DNA of 64,000 nucleotides from Torreya grandis (lineage: Eukaryota; Streptophyta; Pinopsida; Cupressales; Taxaceae). The DNA is taken from contig JARHVA010006307.1 in NCBI GenBank assembly GCA_037957365.1, positions 144,001 to 208,000 of the forward strand. Direction: 5' to 3'. Shown in pieces: positions 28,447-39,735 of this stretch. A program made the translations under genes and the position numbers. The number at the start of each line of letters is the position of its first letter. Position 1 is the stretch's first letter. Below the pieces are notes generated by a model that did no database searches, was not told the origin of the DNA, and worked only from the letters and a program-made list of their open reading frames with translations.

Positions 28447-28845
28447 ACAAATCCTTGGGGGAACTTCTAGCATATCATGATGACAATGGAAAACAATATG
28501 CCATGTACTATCTAAGCCATACACTAGTCATGTATGAGCACAATTATATTCCCATTGAAAAAGCATGATTATCCACCATCTTTGTAGCTCAGAAACTATG
28601 CCATTACATGTTAAATAACAAGACAATGGTCATTTATAAAGTAGACCTACTCAAATATCTATTATCCAAAATAACTTTATAATGCCACATGACTAAATGG
28701 ATCATGCCTCTGAGTGAGTTCAAGATAGAATATGTCAACTAGAATGCTATCAAGGGACATGTTCTTAAAGATCAATTAGCTCAATCTCCCTTTGCTAATA
28801 CAAAACCTCTAAAATTCCAATTCCAATATTAGTCCATTATGACCA
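28447..28845 (+). pseudogene. First RNase H domain of the Tat element
   Basis: SLGELLAYHDDNGKQYAMYY then LSHTLVMYEHNYIPIEKA (28455-28566) is followed by a stop and LSTIFVAQKLCHYML, and then KWIMPLSEFKIEYVN, a stop and NAIKGHVLKDQLAQ (28698-28785). This is the usual Ty3/gypsy RNase H, including the 'IKGHVLKDQLA' end that corresponds to AIKGQALADFLA in relatives. The N-terminal part with the first catalytic aspartate lies in the deletion that also took the RT thumb. Confidence 0.8.
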
Positions 28846-28854
28846 TAATTGAAA

Positions 28855-29250
28855 CACCTCTTGAGGAGCAACACTAGAAGTTATATTGTGATGGATCATT
28901 CACAATACATGGATCAGGGGTAGGCCTTTTATTTATTACACCACATGGGGATCTCATCCCTAAATCATTCCATATTAGCTTTCCTTATACCAACAACATG
29001 GATGAATATGAATCACTCATTGTAGGGATTTGATAGGTACTACAATGGAATATTTAACATTTTAAGGTTTATGCTGATTCTCAGTTAATCATCAATTAGG
29101 TTACAAACCATTTTTAGATGGAGGATGGAAATTTGGTACCGTATTAGGCCATGGTTGACACTCTCAAATAATACATTGATAATATACTATTTGAACATAT
29201 ACCAAGGGCTAGTAACAAAATAAATGCCATGGCCACCATTGGATCTTTGA
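28855..29250 (+). pseudogene. Second (archaeal-type) RNase H, Tat hallmark
   Basis: LYCDGSFTIHGSGVGLLFIT (28882) carries the first catalytic aspartate in YCDGS. MDEYESLIVGI (near 29000) carries the glutamate, and FKVYADSQLIINQVTNHF (near 29062) carries the second aspartate. IPRASNKINAMATIGSLI (29200-29255) is the family's end. All three acidic residues visible here are kept; stops interrupt at about 29030, 29058 and 29115. A second RNase H of this type between RNase H and integrase is characteristic of Tat/Ogre elements and is used here to place the lineage. Confidence 0.85.
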
Positions 29251-29554
29251 TTAGTCATACCAAAAAAAAAAAAGAATATCAATTTCTTGTTGAAAATATG
29301 CTAGCATTAACTCAAGAACCTTCAAACATTGCAATGATTTATGATATTATTGGTCCCATATATATATGGTATTTAGACCTTTATGCCTATTTTCATGACC
29401 ACATTATGCCACTAGACCTATCCCACACACAAACCAAGGCCTTTATCCATCATGCCACATGTTATACCTTACTCAGACCAACCCTATACCACCAAAACTT
29501 TGATGGAACTTTGATTCATTATTTAACTTTGGTAGAATCAACATTAGCATTATA

Positions 29555-30578
29555 GGAAGTTAATGAAGGAGTATGTGGAGCCCACACAAGCAAGGCCATC
29601 CTATCTAAAAATCTCTTATGTACTAGGTATTATTGGCCAATAATAGATACAGATGCAACTATGCATGTTAAAAAGTGCAATAAATGTCAATAATATAAAA
29701 CCGATGCTTATACCATGGCCATTTTCTACTTAGGGACTTGATATCATTAGAAATATAAAACCCACATCTTTTACTGACCATAAAAACATCCTTACCGCTA
29801 TTGAATATTTCATTAAGTGGGTTAAATCTATACCCCTCACTTATGTGACTAGAAAAAAAATTTAAAAATTCATTTTCAACCATATCATCTACCGATATGG
29901 TATCCCATCTAACATTATATCTAATAATATTAAATCATTCAAAAATGATGTCAAATTGCTATGTGCCAAGTACAAAATTACTTAACATTTTTATACGATC
30001 TATTGCCCATAAGTTAATGGCCACACTGAAGCATATAATAAAACCATTGTCAACATATTTAAGAATATTTTCAATGATTCTATCCATAATTGGCACCTCC
30101 AAATATTCTATGCCCTTTGGGTATACCACACCAATTACTATACTCCCATGAGAGCCACTCTATATTCACTTATTTATGACACTGAGGCCATTCTTCCTAT
30201 TAAGGTTGGGATACCTTCTTTATGCATATCTTTGAAGCATGTCCTAGATGATGAATATTATTTAGTAACCTAGAGTTACTTGATGATAAATGCATGGACA
30301 CAATTAATAACCTTCAAGCATACTAGAACTGACTCTAGGACCACTATAACTGATGATTCAAACATAGAGAATTTGAGCTTGGTGATCTTCTTCTCAAAGA
30401 AAACTAATAGAATAACATGACTAAGAAGAAGAATAAGGGAAAGTTTAGACCCAATTGGATAGGCCCATTCATCATTGCTGAAACCTATGGTGCTAGAGCA
30501 TACAAACTTGCTACACTAGATGGGGATGAACTTGATGAGCCAATGAATATTATACACATCAAGTGTTACTTCACTTGA
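29555..30578 (+). pseudogene. Tat-type integrase, decayed
   Basis: The zinc module is EVNEGVCGAHTSKAIL..RYYWPIID..VKKCNKCQ (29558-29691). The core begins GLDIIRNIKPT (near 29738; first aspartate kept), then IEYFIKWVKSIPLTYVT and YRYGIPSNIISNNIKSF. The second aspartate of the usual [ST]DNG is Asn here. NGHTEAYNKTIVNIFKNIF keeps the glutamate (near 30023). IYDTEAILPIKVGIPS (near 30173) follows. The C-terminal GPF/Y module, KFRPNWIGPFIIAETYGARA then YKLATLDGDELDEPMN, ends at a TGA at 30576-30578 after HIKCYFT. The frame changes at least twice. Confidence 0.88.
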
Positions 30579-30893
30579 GAGACCTGGTGTATTGTCTATA
30601 AAGTACATTTATATTGTACCATAATATTGACATTATTATTTTTACCATACCATTATATCTTATATCATCCTACCATACCTTTCCTATCAATCAAGTTATT
30701 TCCAAGTACCCTAACCCATCCCTTTGAATGTGGTTCCATTCCATTGGTTCCAAGATTGCTTTCAACATAAATATTTAGATCATTTTTCAACAATTATTTT
30801 AGCATTCTAGATAGAGGCCATATTTTGGAGTAGTATGATAATGGTTTGGTATTTACATGCTTCATTTCTTGTTTCATTTTATACCAAGTGGGC
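30579..30893 (+). other. Start of post-pol region
   Basis: Non-coding sequence between the integrase stop and the first hairpin unit. I see no reading frame or repeat here. Confidence 0.5.
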
Positions 30894-31315
30894 CTGATTA
30901 TAACTGACTTTGGGAAAATTAGTGTCTCATTGTCATGCTACTAATTTTAACCATGTATGGAAAAATTGGTATCATTGACATATGTTATTATTTCCTAATT
31001 ATAAATACCTATGGGATAATTAAGAACAACACCTATTTATCATGCCTTAAAGTAACACCTTGCCATGCCTATGATGTATTATGCTATTTGCCTACTTTGC
31101 CTATTTTATTTAAATTAGCTGCTACTTAGTCAAATTCCTCTACTGTAAGGTAGAACTATAGTGACTTTAGGTCCCATTCTAGGACTACATAGGCAACACT
31201 CAATTCATGTTGAGCTTAGCTCAGTGACCCTTTGCCATGATCTCACCATTTTGAGAGCATCCTAAGTTTGAACACTTTCATTATTTTATGAGATTGGACC
31301 ATTTAGTATCTCATC
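30894..31315 (+). repeat. Hairpin units, left block
   Basis: Three units share the form stem - 'TATAAC..CCTATGGG' loop - stem: CTGATT/AATTAG at 30894-30922, CTAATTTT/AAAATTGG at 30941-30969, and TAATT/AATTA at 30996-31022. Spacing is 47 and 55 bp. A further hairpin with another loop (ATGAGA/TCTCAT) is at 31289-31315. They match the larger block at 34931-35360, from which they are separated by the LINE-like insertion. Confidence 0.65.
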
Positions 31316-31939
31316 ATTATTTTTTTGGATAAATACCAAGGTTGATAGGTCCCTTTCCCTATATTAAAGAACACAAAGTTTTACAAAAAAAAATATTACA
31401 CAACTAGCCAAACTAAATCACCATGGCCTGAGAAATACCAAATACACTGAATGAACATAAGGCAATGAACAAAAAAAATAATAAGACCAACTACCAACCT
31501 AACACCAACATCAGGCGTAAAACCATCCTTTAATGGGATAATATTCTAGGAGGTTACCCATCTTTCCCTTTTTCCCCTTTTACCTCCTACCTCTTCCCTT
31601 GTTAAGGATTCACTACCATAATTTACTTATTTGAATTCTGACTATCCCAATTTGATTTTTCAAACAATTCTTTATCTAAATCTGAATTTTTAGATTCATG
31701 TCCTCTCTTCATTCCCCCTACTGAAAGTTTCAAGGGAATATTTTTGACTTAATTTCTTGATTCCACCTTAGAATCAACTTATTTCATAGGAGTAACTAGT
31801 TCTCCTTTCTTATTTTCTCTCAATTCCACATTTTCCTACATTTCTAATTTTTCAAAAGTCTTCAGCCACTACCACCATATTTGGAACACTCCATTTTCTT
31901 GATTTTGATTGCTCCCCCTTTTAATTTTTTATGAAACTA

Positions 31940-32575
31940 TGTCCCAGAGGACACGATTAATGAAGATGACCTAGTCCTTTACACTTACTACATCTAAAAT
32001 CAATATTCTCATAATCTAGAGTTTTCTCATGAAGAGCTTCGCCATATTTCAAAAAGATTTTTGTTGGAACCCCTTTACTCAAATCAATCTCTACATAAAT
32101 TCTAGCATAGGTACACAATCCTGCATCAATTCTCACATGATCATTCTTTATAAATGACCCCAAAACATTACCTATTTCATTATAATCATGCCAAAAATGT
32201 AGAGGTAGGTTAGGTAGATGAACCCAAACAAGCATCTTTATTATTGAGAGGAAATTTGGATTAAACACCTAAACTAGGGAATGATAAACAAACCCACATT
32301 TACCCAAAACTAAGGGCATTCTATAAGACATTTCTAATAGTATTTCTATTTTTGAAAGTGAACTATATAAAAACCTTTAGAACACAAAGAAATCTCACAT
32401 TGGTTTGACCAATTTTCATAAATCCATTGATATAAAGTAATTGAAGAAGGCCATAATCCATTGAATTGATAGATTATAACATCCTCTTTGAGAGTACAAA
32501 AATACTCATCCACTTCCTCATTTATAATATCCACCAAGGGTATCTCCTTTTATTGACCTAAAATGTAGGCTTTTT
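31940..32575 (-). pseudogene. LINE-type ORF1: DUF4283-like and CCHC finger
   Basis: Reading downward, the frame 32537-32346 has YQFNGLWPSSITLYQWIYEN and ISLCSKGFYIVHF, the typical DUF4283 pattern. After a frameshift the frame 32268-31957 has KMLVWVHLPNLPLHFWHDYN, VLGSFIKNDHVR and YARIYVEIDLSKGVPTKIFL. It ends in RCSKCKGLGHLH, a stop (TAA) and SCP. Counting through the stop, the finger keeps C-x2-C-x4-H-x4-C. In plants this domain pair marks ORF1 proteins of L1-type LINEs that bind RNA. It is inactive here (frameshift between the two domains, stop in the finger). Confidence 0.82.
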
Positions 32576-32775
32576 AAAGATTACCCTTTTCTACATTTGC
32601 CTTACAAGCTGCATTTCTAATGACTTCTTTGAATGTTGCAAGTTTGGAGCGAGAATACTATTTGGAGGAAGTTCCTTTATTCAATCCTTCCACCCCTCCT
32701 TGTAGTCTTGAAGCTAGGGAGATGATTGAGTCTTTGCATAGATAATATCCATACACCAATAAATCATCCTATAGT

Positions 32776-33009
32776 TCATATCCCTGATGCATCAGACATT
32801 GGAACTCTGTAGGGACTCTTAATGAAACCTCTAAACTTAGCCTTAAATCTATCATAGATTTTAGGCTTTTCACTTAGACATATTGTTTTACCAAATAGAG
32901 ATCTCACCATTATCTGATACCTTTTTTGAGTCACCTTTTGTTTCTCTAGGTCACTCATTTTGTCAAACAATTTACAATCAACCATAATAACCTTATATTT
33001 GGGAATCAA
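32776..33009 (-). pseudogene. Unrecognised frame upstream of LINE ORF1
   Basis: A 77-codon frame with KVIMVDCKLFDKMSDLEKQK and KPKIYDRFKAKFRGFIKSPY. I do not recognise it. Its VDCKLFDK segment resembles VDDRKLFDKIIE at the end of the next frame upstream (33271-33908), so the two may be repeats of one motif within a single protein. It lies between that frame and the DUF4283 part, in the same orientation. Confidence 0.35.
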
Positions 33010-33270
33010 ACTCCTTAAAATTACTACTTGCTGGGGAATTTTATCAAATAATATCTCGTAGAGGCATAAGGTTTTACCAGTGGATAGTATGAATCATTAT
33101 CTGATGCCCAATAATATTCTATATAGTTGGCTAAGAGGGAATGACAATATTTAATTTTTTAGATAGGTTACAGGAAAAATCTAAAATTTTATCGATGAAA
33201 CCCATAGGTTGGGAGGCCACAATTCATGGTGCCATTTTTTTAAATAGTTATCACTAATTGTGAGCAACCT

Positions 33271-33908
33271 CTAAAACTTAGAAAAATAAAACCCAATATT
33301 TAATACTACTATTAGCTCTATAATTTTGTCAAATAGTTTCCTATCATCCACCATCTTGATTTCCTTAAAAAAATTCATTGTCCATGATTTGAGAGGATGA
33401 TGGCCATTGACTGAAAATCCATCTGCTAAGGTGAACAAAAGGGTGGAAGTGAAGAAGGAAGAGATGCTACCAAAGGATTCAATATCAATGAATTCATAGT
33501 AGTCATCAAGTAAATAACACTGGTAGAACACTCTATTCTCAATCCCATGGGATATGAGCCACTTTAAAGAGTGGATTAGAGAAATACTATAAAGGATGGA
33601 GTAGTGGGCATCCTCATTGCCATCATTAGCCCACATGAAATCAACATTTTCTTGAGTGATAAAACTCAGTGATCTCACTCCACATCTACTCAAATCAAAC
33701 AAGACCCACAACCTCCTCGTTATCCTCCTAAACACCACTACCACCAAAACCCCAATGTCACTCCCTCCCTGATCTCCTCTTTGAAGGACCCATCCCCCAC
33801 CATAAACCTCACTCCCTTCTCATTTTTCACATCTATCACATCACCACCATTACCAATGATTTCACTCAATCTCCCACTTACACTACTACTACTCAGTCAA
33901 AATGCCAT
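33271..33908 (-). pseudogene. Unrecognised ~200-residue reading frame
   Basis: An ATG at 33908 opens MAF, a stop, then SSSSVSGRLSEIIGNGGDVI and VRFMVGDGSFKEEIREG. A frameshift near 33750 leads into the longest non-repeat minus frame of the region, 33747-33271 (158 codons). This includes FDLSRCGVRSLSFITQENVD, YSISLIHSLKWLISHGIEN and WTMNFFKEIKMVDDRKLFDK. The composition is that of a real soluble protein and base composition is less AT-rich than the surroundings. I do not recognise the family. It could be an N-terminal domain of the LINE ORF1 or a captured host fragment. Confidence 0.45.
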
Positions 33909-34260
33909 TTTCCCCTAAAGTTATAGTTTTTTCATGTATCTTGTCATTCTTAATTGAGTTGAGATTCTTTAAAAATTTCCAAAAAACAAATAAAAAACAT
34001 TCTAGAAAATAAAAAACATTCTCAACATTGATGACTTCTTTGCCTTAAGGATTCTAGGAACCCTCACTAAGTCACAATAAACCAAATTTCATTTAGTTTC
34101 CCCATCCTTATTCACCTAACATCCCATGTTCTCACCATTTTAAGAGACCCTTCCCATGTTCTTCTATACCATCCATCATGTTTTCCTTCTTATCATTTTC
34201 TTTTATCCCATAGCTTGGGAGAGCTACATTTGGCCTAAAGTTTATGTTGGATTTTATGTC

Positions 34261-34930
34261 TATGGAACTATGTAGGTAGCATCCACTTTCTTAGTGCATC
34301 TGAAGCTAGCTTAGCCAACCCATTATTTTTCTTCTATTCCCCCATTTTATTTGTTTGTTTTGTTATCTACTATCATCTAGGGGAAATGTCATCATCTTGT
34401 TTGTTCTCTATTTCCACTAACATTATGATTAAACATTGTTTGTTTTTGTTTGTTTTTCTTCTCTTTGTTTTATTTTATTCTTTCTTTTCTTGGTGTCTTA
34501 TTTGTTTGTTTTCTTTTTTATTTTCTTTCTTATTGTGTCAGTCTATATGCATTCTTTGGGATATTCCTTGCACATTATTCTTGAGTCCATCCATATTCAT
34601 ACATTAACATTGTCATCATGGGTTTTATCATTTGTGTATTATTTTCAATTTTTTATTGGATTGCATGGTAGTCCTTATGAATATTTTGGATAAGTTATTA
34701 TGGTGTTCTATCATGATGCCTACCATCATGTGCTTTAAAAAAATTATCTTGAGGAGTCTACACAATAATGCAACCATGATACTCATTGACTCCTTGATAG
34801 TTCAGATGAGTATTTCCATAATAGTAGGTTTCCAAAATTCATATTTTTCCTCTATATCAGCTTACTCTTACTCCATGACTATGTATTAAATTCATAAGCC
34901 CCATCATCATGTTTTCCATCATTAGGATAC
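34261..34930. other. T-rich post-pol stretch
   Basis: A pyrimidine-rich tract (34430-34545, long runs of TTTG, TTCT and TTTT) precedes the hairpin block. The overlapping open frames at 34386-34889 consist of F, L, S and I from this tract and are not credible genes. A perfect hairpin CATGATG-cctac-CATCATG lies at 34712-34730. Confidence 0.55.
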
Positions 34931-35360
34931 CAATGATTATAAATTCCTATGGTAAAATCATTGTATATCATCCCACTTTTACTACCAATGATTATAACCA
35001 CCTATGGGCAAATCATTGAATATCCATCCATTTGAAGGTTGATGATTCTAACCAACTTTGGGAAAACCATTATCTCTATCCAGCCAATTGGGGCATGTTT
35101 TTATTCTACCAATGATTATAACCACATGTGGGCAAATCATTGTTTTTCCTTTCATGATTGTAACCTCCTTTAGGCAAATCATTCTCTTGTTATCCTAAGC
35201 CTTTTTTAATTATTATAACTACCTTTTGGTAAAATAATTACCTTTTTTGTCCCACTTATGTCGATGATTATAACCACCTATTGGAAAATCATCTTGTTTG
35301 TATACCAAGCTAGGGTAGCTCTATATGCCATTGATTATAATGGCCTATGGGAAAATAAAT
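34931..35360 (+). repeat. Main hairpin array of the post-pol region
   Basis: Eight units of the form AATGATT-ATAACCACCTATGGGCAA-AATCATT start near 34931, 34986, 35039, 35105, 35154, 35209, 35262 and 35331, spaced 47-69 bp. The 6-7 bp stems are mostly self-complementary even where their bases change: the unit at 35209 has TAATTAT/ATAATTA. The loop keeps ATAAC..CC.NTNGG. The spacers between units are not conserved. The unit at 35331 is the most degraded. The array ends about 200 bp before the 3' LTR. Confidence 0.75.
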
Positions 35361-35567
35361 ATTTTCCACCCCATTTCATATTTTTGGTCCCATTATTTCC
35401 TCCTTTTGAGGGACTGATCACCGACCACTTTTCCAATCACTCCCTTGAGGGGGCATTTATAGTTCATCAATTTTCATTGAAGTCCTACACATAAAAGACA
35501 TTTTCATTCTTTGAGATGATATTATTGTGCATATAGCTTGCAATGCCTTACCAAATAGGAAAACAAC

Positions 35568-36640
35568 TATAGACACCTAAAACTGGCCATAGCTAGCTTT
35601 TGATTGGACTTCAGATCGATTCCTACCAACCATTATAAATTAAGCCTATAAATCACTATACATCCCAAATTTGCTTGTGTATCATTCATCAAAGCTAAAA
35701 ATCATGTTAAGACATCCCTAATTGGGGTATCCTACCATATACAACAATATTTCATAGATTCATCCCTAATCATCTTTCAACATCACAATAATCAATTTGG
35801 TTCTATAGACATATTAGGTGAGGCACTTTCACACTTAAATCAAATCTTAGAAATGCAAAATGGCTAATCATGATTAGTTAAAAAACTAAACCAAATTAAA
35901 TGCCTAGTTAAATTATCCATTTGTAATTAATTAATAACCAAAAAAGGAAATTAAAAAATGTAAATATCTCATCCTTTCATCATTGCCTTTATGAGTTGTC
36001 AAGATCTTTGGAAATATCCTAAAATATCTCATTTTGGAGACCCATGCCTAGTAATTATAAATAATGATCAATTGACAAATATTAACTCTACTGGGGTTAT
36101 ATTTGACTCACCTAGGTTAGGTTTGAACCCATCCCAAGCCTTAACTCCACCATAACTCACCTTGGGTGAGAGTTAAATCCTTAGGCTATAAATATAATGC
36201 AATGTCTCTTGAATTATTAAGCTCTTATAAGCCAAAGTTATAATGCAAATTTTGAGATATATAAGCCATTTGATTTAGTGTTATAATGCCAAAATTTCAT
36301 TACAAGGAAGTGTTATAATGTTAAAACATTTAGCCAAGATACATCAAGCCTTATCAAAGACAATAGGTGTTAAGGAGAGAAGGAGCCAACAAGCTTCATT
36401 TTACAAAGACTCTTTGATGCATAAGCCAAGTAAGCCACTCAATAAAAGCATTTGGAGCTCACAATGAAGATAAATGACTTATTGTGTTTTGAATTTTAGT
36501 TGTGCTTTCACTTGTATTTAATTATTAAGCTCTCCCCAAGTTCTAGACTAGGAGTGTAAGTGTTAGTGTGTTTTTATTTGAGTTTTTATTACTTGAACTA
36601 ACACTATACTAACCTCCCTTCTTGGATTCCTATGATCATA
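35568..36640 (+). repeat. 3' LTR of the Tat/Ogre-like element
   Basis: It begins TATAGACACC after AAATAGGAAAACAAC, a weak polypurine tract (35553-35567), and ends near CCTATGATCATA. It is collinear with 18289-19360 across its length, with estimated divergence of 10-15 percent, so the insertion is old. The satellite unit resumes at the next base. Confidence 0.88.
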
Positions 36641-37545
36641 ATGGGTTTGTCGACTGGGTGTGATGGGAAGATAAAAACATGGTATTGGATGTTATCCACC
36701 CATTTGAATGTGTTGGTAGTGCCATTTTTTAGCCAAGAAGTATAAAAAATGGAGTTCTTTAATTACAACTTTAACTTTGACAACATTAATTATCAATGTT
36801 TTTGTGATCCTAAACACTAGTGAAAATGTGCTTCTAAGTGGAATTAGACATCATGGTCATTTAATGACATGAAATTTCATATATAAACATTATTTGAGTG
36901 ATGTATTTGCACCTATGAGTCTTAGAGGCATAAATGCCCATTAGAGCTCAAGAAGTTATCTCTTCACTGCCAAAAAGTTACATTTTAGGACCCCTTACTG
37001 CAACTTGTACCAAAAACTGATATTAAATGTTTTAAAAAAATGATTTGAGGTGAAATTATAGGTATTTAACATGTATAGGAATGATATAATGGTTAATCCA
37101 TATGATCTAAAATTTATATTTTATGAATGTCTGAATTTAGGCTAAAAATCTATATTTTTCTTATGTTAGGAAAGACATTCTTGAACCTAAAATGGGTAGT
37201 AGGTTTGTGACTAGGCATGATGGGAGGCCAAGAACATAGCCTTGGATGTTTTTTAACATTTTTTATGTGTTGGTAGTGCTAATTTTTATCCAAGAATCAC
37301 TAGAAATGGAGTTCTCTAATTACAGTTTCAATTTTGATAATTCATCGTATCAGTGTTTTTACACTCCTGAACGCTAGTGAAAATGTGCTTCTAGGTGGAT
37401 TTAATTGTTATGGTCATGGGAAAACATGTAATTTTCCTACTTAGATGTGTTTAAAGTGATTTATTTTCACTTGGAGGTCTGAAAGGCATAAATGCCTATT
37501 AGAGCTCAATAAGTTGTCTCTTCACTATTGAAAAGTTATATTTAT
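36641..37545. repeat. Tandem array of ~550-bp units, right part
   Basis: It resumes with 'atgggtttgtcgactgggtgtgatgggaag', the continuation of the unit broken at 18288. Two further anchors ('gaggcataaatgcc') are at about 36916 and 37484, 568 bp apart. Subtracting the 18352-bp insertion, the spacing from 17999 to the first is about 552 bp. Homology ends near 'tcttcactattgaaaagttatattta' (37545). Confidence 0.8.
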
Positions 37546-39440
37546 GGAGATATCAAATTGTTACATCTATACAAGCATATATGATTTGTATTCATACATG
37601 AATATGTATAATTTTCTCATTTTTCACATTAAATATGGAATGATTTCCCTCTTTGACAACATACTCATCATATAATTGTAATAATAATGACTTTTTTATT
37701 TTATTTACTTAATATGGGAATGCTTTTTCAAACAAATCATGTTGAGATTCTTTGAGAGATATTTGGTCTTGAAACAAGACCAAACTAAGTTTAAAATCTA
37801 AAAGAACATGATAAGGTTTGAATCATCAAATAAGGAATCAAATAAAGTAATGAAAACAATGATAAATATAGGTTATAGGTTATTTTATGGAGGTTAGAGA
37901 GAGGTTGTAGGGGTCCATATATGCATTTTAGTATAGATGAATAAAAGTAGCCTTTTTATGATTTTTGATGAATCTTAGACATCCTTGTACATGTAATTTT
38001 ACATTTTGATTATTCTATGATCTAGTTTGGTTATTTTATGAAGAGATTCTTTATCTACAGAGGTAAGAATAAAGTTAGTGACATAATCAAGACAATAAGG
38101 TATTTTCCATGTATTTTTGGATTTGTCAAGACTAAAGGGTGATATATAGAGTGGAAGAAACATGAATAGGACTTAATATAATTATAATTAACCTTAGGCA
38201 GTCTAAAAATCTTAAATTTTACATAAAAAATTATAATTAGGTGTATGAGAGTGTTTATTAATATATTTAATTAGTTTCATACCTTTGAGACCTCTAAATT
38301 TGAGGTTGTTGATGAATGAGTGCTAATAGTCCTGAAAGTAAGTCTAAAATATGGTTTTAGGTTACTAAAATTATAATATATTACAAAATAACCCCTAAAA
38401 TATCCTAAAAATGGATAGGTAGTGGCTAGAGACCATGTCCTAAATGAATCAATATGTTTTAGGTCTTGAAAATATCTAAAGGATGAGATATGGGTGACTA
38501 CGTGTCTATAGACATAAAGCAAACCTTAAAAAAAGGGTAAAAGGGTGAATTATCAAATTTTATTAAAACTTCATATATGAAGGAGTTATGAGATATTGTT
38601 ACTTGATATGAGTAATATGGGATGAATGTATAAATTCATTTTTTGAGGTTCTAGTCTGAGTTCAAGTCCTCAAAGTGATAGCAGAGCTAGCAGGCCTAGT
38701 AGAAAGGCTAAAAGCCTATTAAATGAAGATAGCCTATTGAGTTTTTGAAACCTTTTGAGAAGGTAAGGTAATTTGTGTGTGAATTTTTAATTATGTTTTC
38801 AAGAACTATTAAAATTTATAATTCATGTTATAGCCAATACATCAGTTTGGAGGTTATGTGTAAACCCTAAAAGATAAAATTCTGAGTTCTTACTAAAAGA
38901 GTGATAGAGCAAGAAGGTTGAAGTTGTATATGGAGAAAGAAAATATTCTAAAGTGTGGATAGAGATTATGAATGTGAATTGAATTTAAGATCCATATAGA
39001 GGACTAGGACATAATGAATAAAGTTGTAAGCCATAGGTTTAATATAAATTACCTAAGATAATTTTACTCCAATACTAAAATGACAATGTGAAATGACCAA
39101 AATAAGTACTTCAATATTAGAAAGTGGTCATAAATTCATAAATTTAGAAGTTACACTAATGGAATTTTTTGGGCTAAAAAATTATATACTTACATAGCTT
39201 AAATAAATGGGTATAAATACTTTGAAAATAGATAAAGTAATATTATCAAGGATTCTAAACATAGTGTTATGTTTGGCACCATAAACATCTTGACATCCTC
39301 TAACATGAATTCAAAATATAAATAATGTTCCATTATAAAATGTGGATCAATGGTCAAACATTAAACTTCATTTTTGATAATGAAAGTAAAAAAACCCTTA
39401 TTTCTCATAAATTAATTTTAATATTTAGCTTGCCATTGAT
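37546..39440. other. AT-rich sequence with no gene recognised
   Basis: No tandem structure, LTR edges or protein motif seen. The open frame at 38277-38522 (minus) lacks recognisable features. Confidence 0.55.
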
Positions 39441-39546
39441 GCCTCATATAAAACCATAATCCATTATATGGTGCGCTATACAATGTATATAGTTTTACAA
39501 TAATAATAAAAACCATAAAGGAATACAAAATAATAACATAATAAAA

Positions 39547-39735
39547 TGTTAGGTTAATTTCATATAGGCATACAATGTCAATATTACATACATTTCCATA
39601 TAAGCATACAAAAAATTACATCATCTCACAAAATAGTATCTAATGTTAGGTGAATGTCATATATGTATACAATACAAAAAATGTGTACATTACCATATAG
39701 GCATACAAAAAAATACATCATCTAAGACATCCTAA
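39547..39735. repeat. Two-copy ~95-bp tandem duplication
   Basis: 'atgttaggt.aat.tcatat' begins at 39547 and again at 39642. Both copies continue through 'catataggcatacaaaaaa.tacatcatct', with a third partial echo inside. It abuts the end of the minus-strand coding pieces. Confidence 0.65.

Larger units (their letters stand above)
31320..34260 (-). mobile_element. ORF1-only LINE-like insertion
   Basis: The minus strand ends in GGTATTTATCCAAAAAAA at 31320, a short poly(A)-like end of the kind seen in plant LINEs. Upstream are a DUF4283-like and CCHC-bearing ORF1 (31940-32575) and a longer unrecognised reading frame (33271-33908). No endonuclease or reverse transcriptase is found, and only about 640 bp lie between the zinc finger and the poly(A). 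The left hairpin block lies on one side and the main block on the other, so it was inserted into the Tat element. The 5' edge is uncertain (33910-34300) and no target duplication was found. Confidence 0.6.
18289..36640 (+). mobile_element. Tat/Ogre-like Ty3/gypsy retrotransposon
   Basis: An 18352-bp element bounded by LTRs of 1072 and 1073 bp, inserted in the 550-bp satellite. Flanks gtggg (18284-18288) and atggg (36641-36645) form a 5-bp target duplication with one mismatch. Order on the plus strand: LTR, 2.8-kb leader, gag, zinc-finger-like motif, protease, RT, RNase H, archaeal-type RNase H, integrase, a 5-kb post-pol region, LTR. The second RNase H between the first and integrase is the hallmark of the Tat lineage (Tat/Ogre). 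All domains are decayed. A LINE-like insertion of about 2.9 kb (minus strand) lies in the post-pol region. Confidence 0.88.

Noticed and set aside
34386..34889. Three overlapping hydrophobic open frames, possible membrane protein
   Set aside because: Their Phe/Leu/Ser content comes from a T-rich tract. They overlap in different frames and contain no conserved motif.
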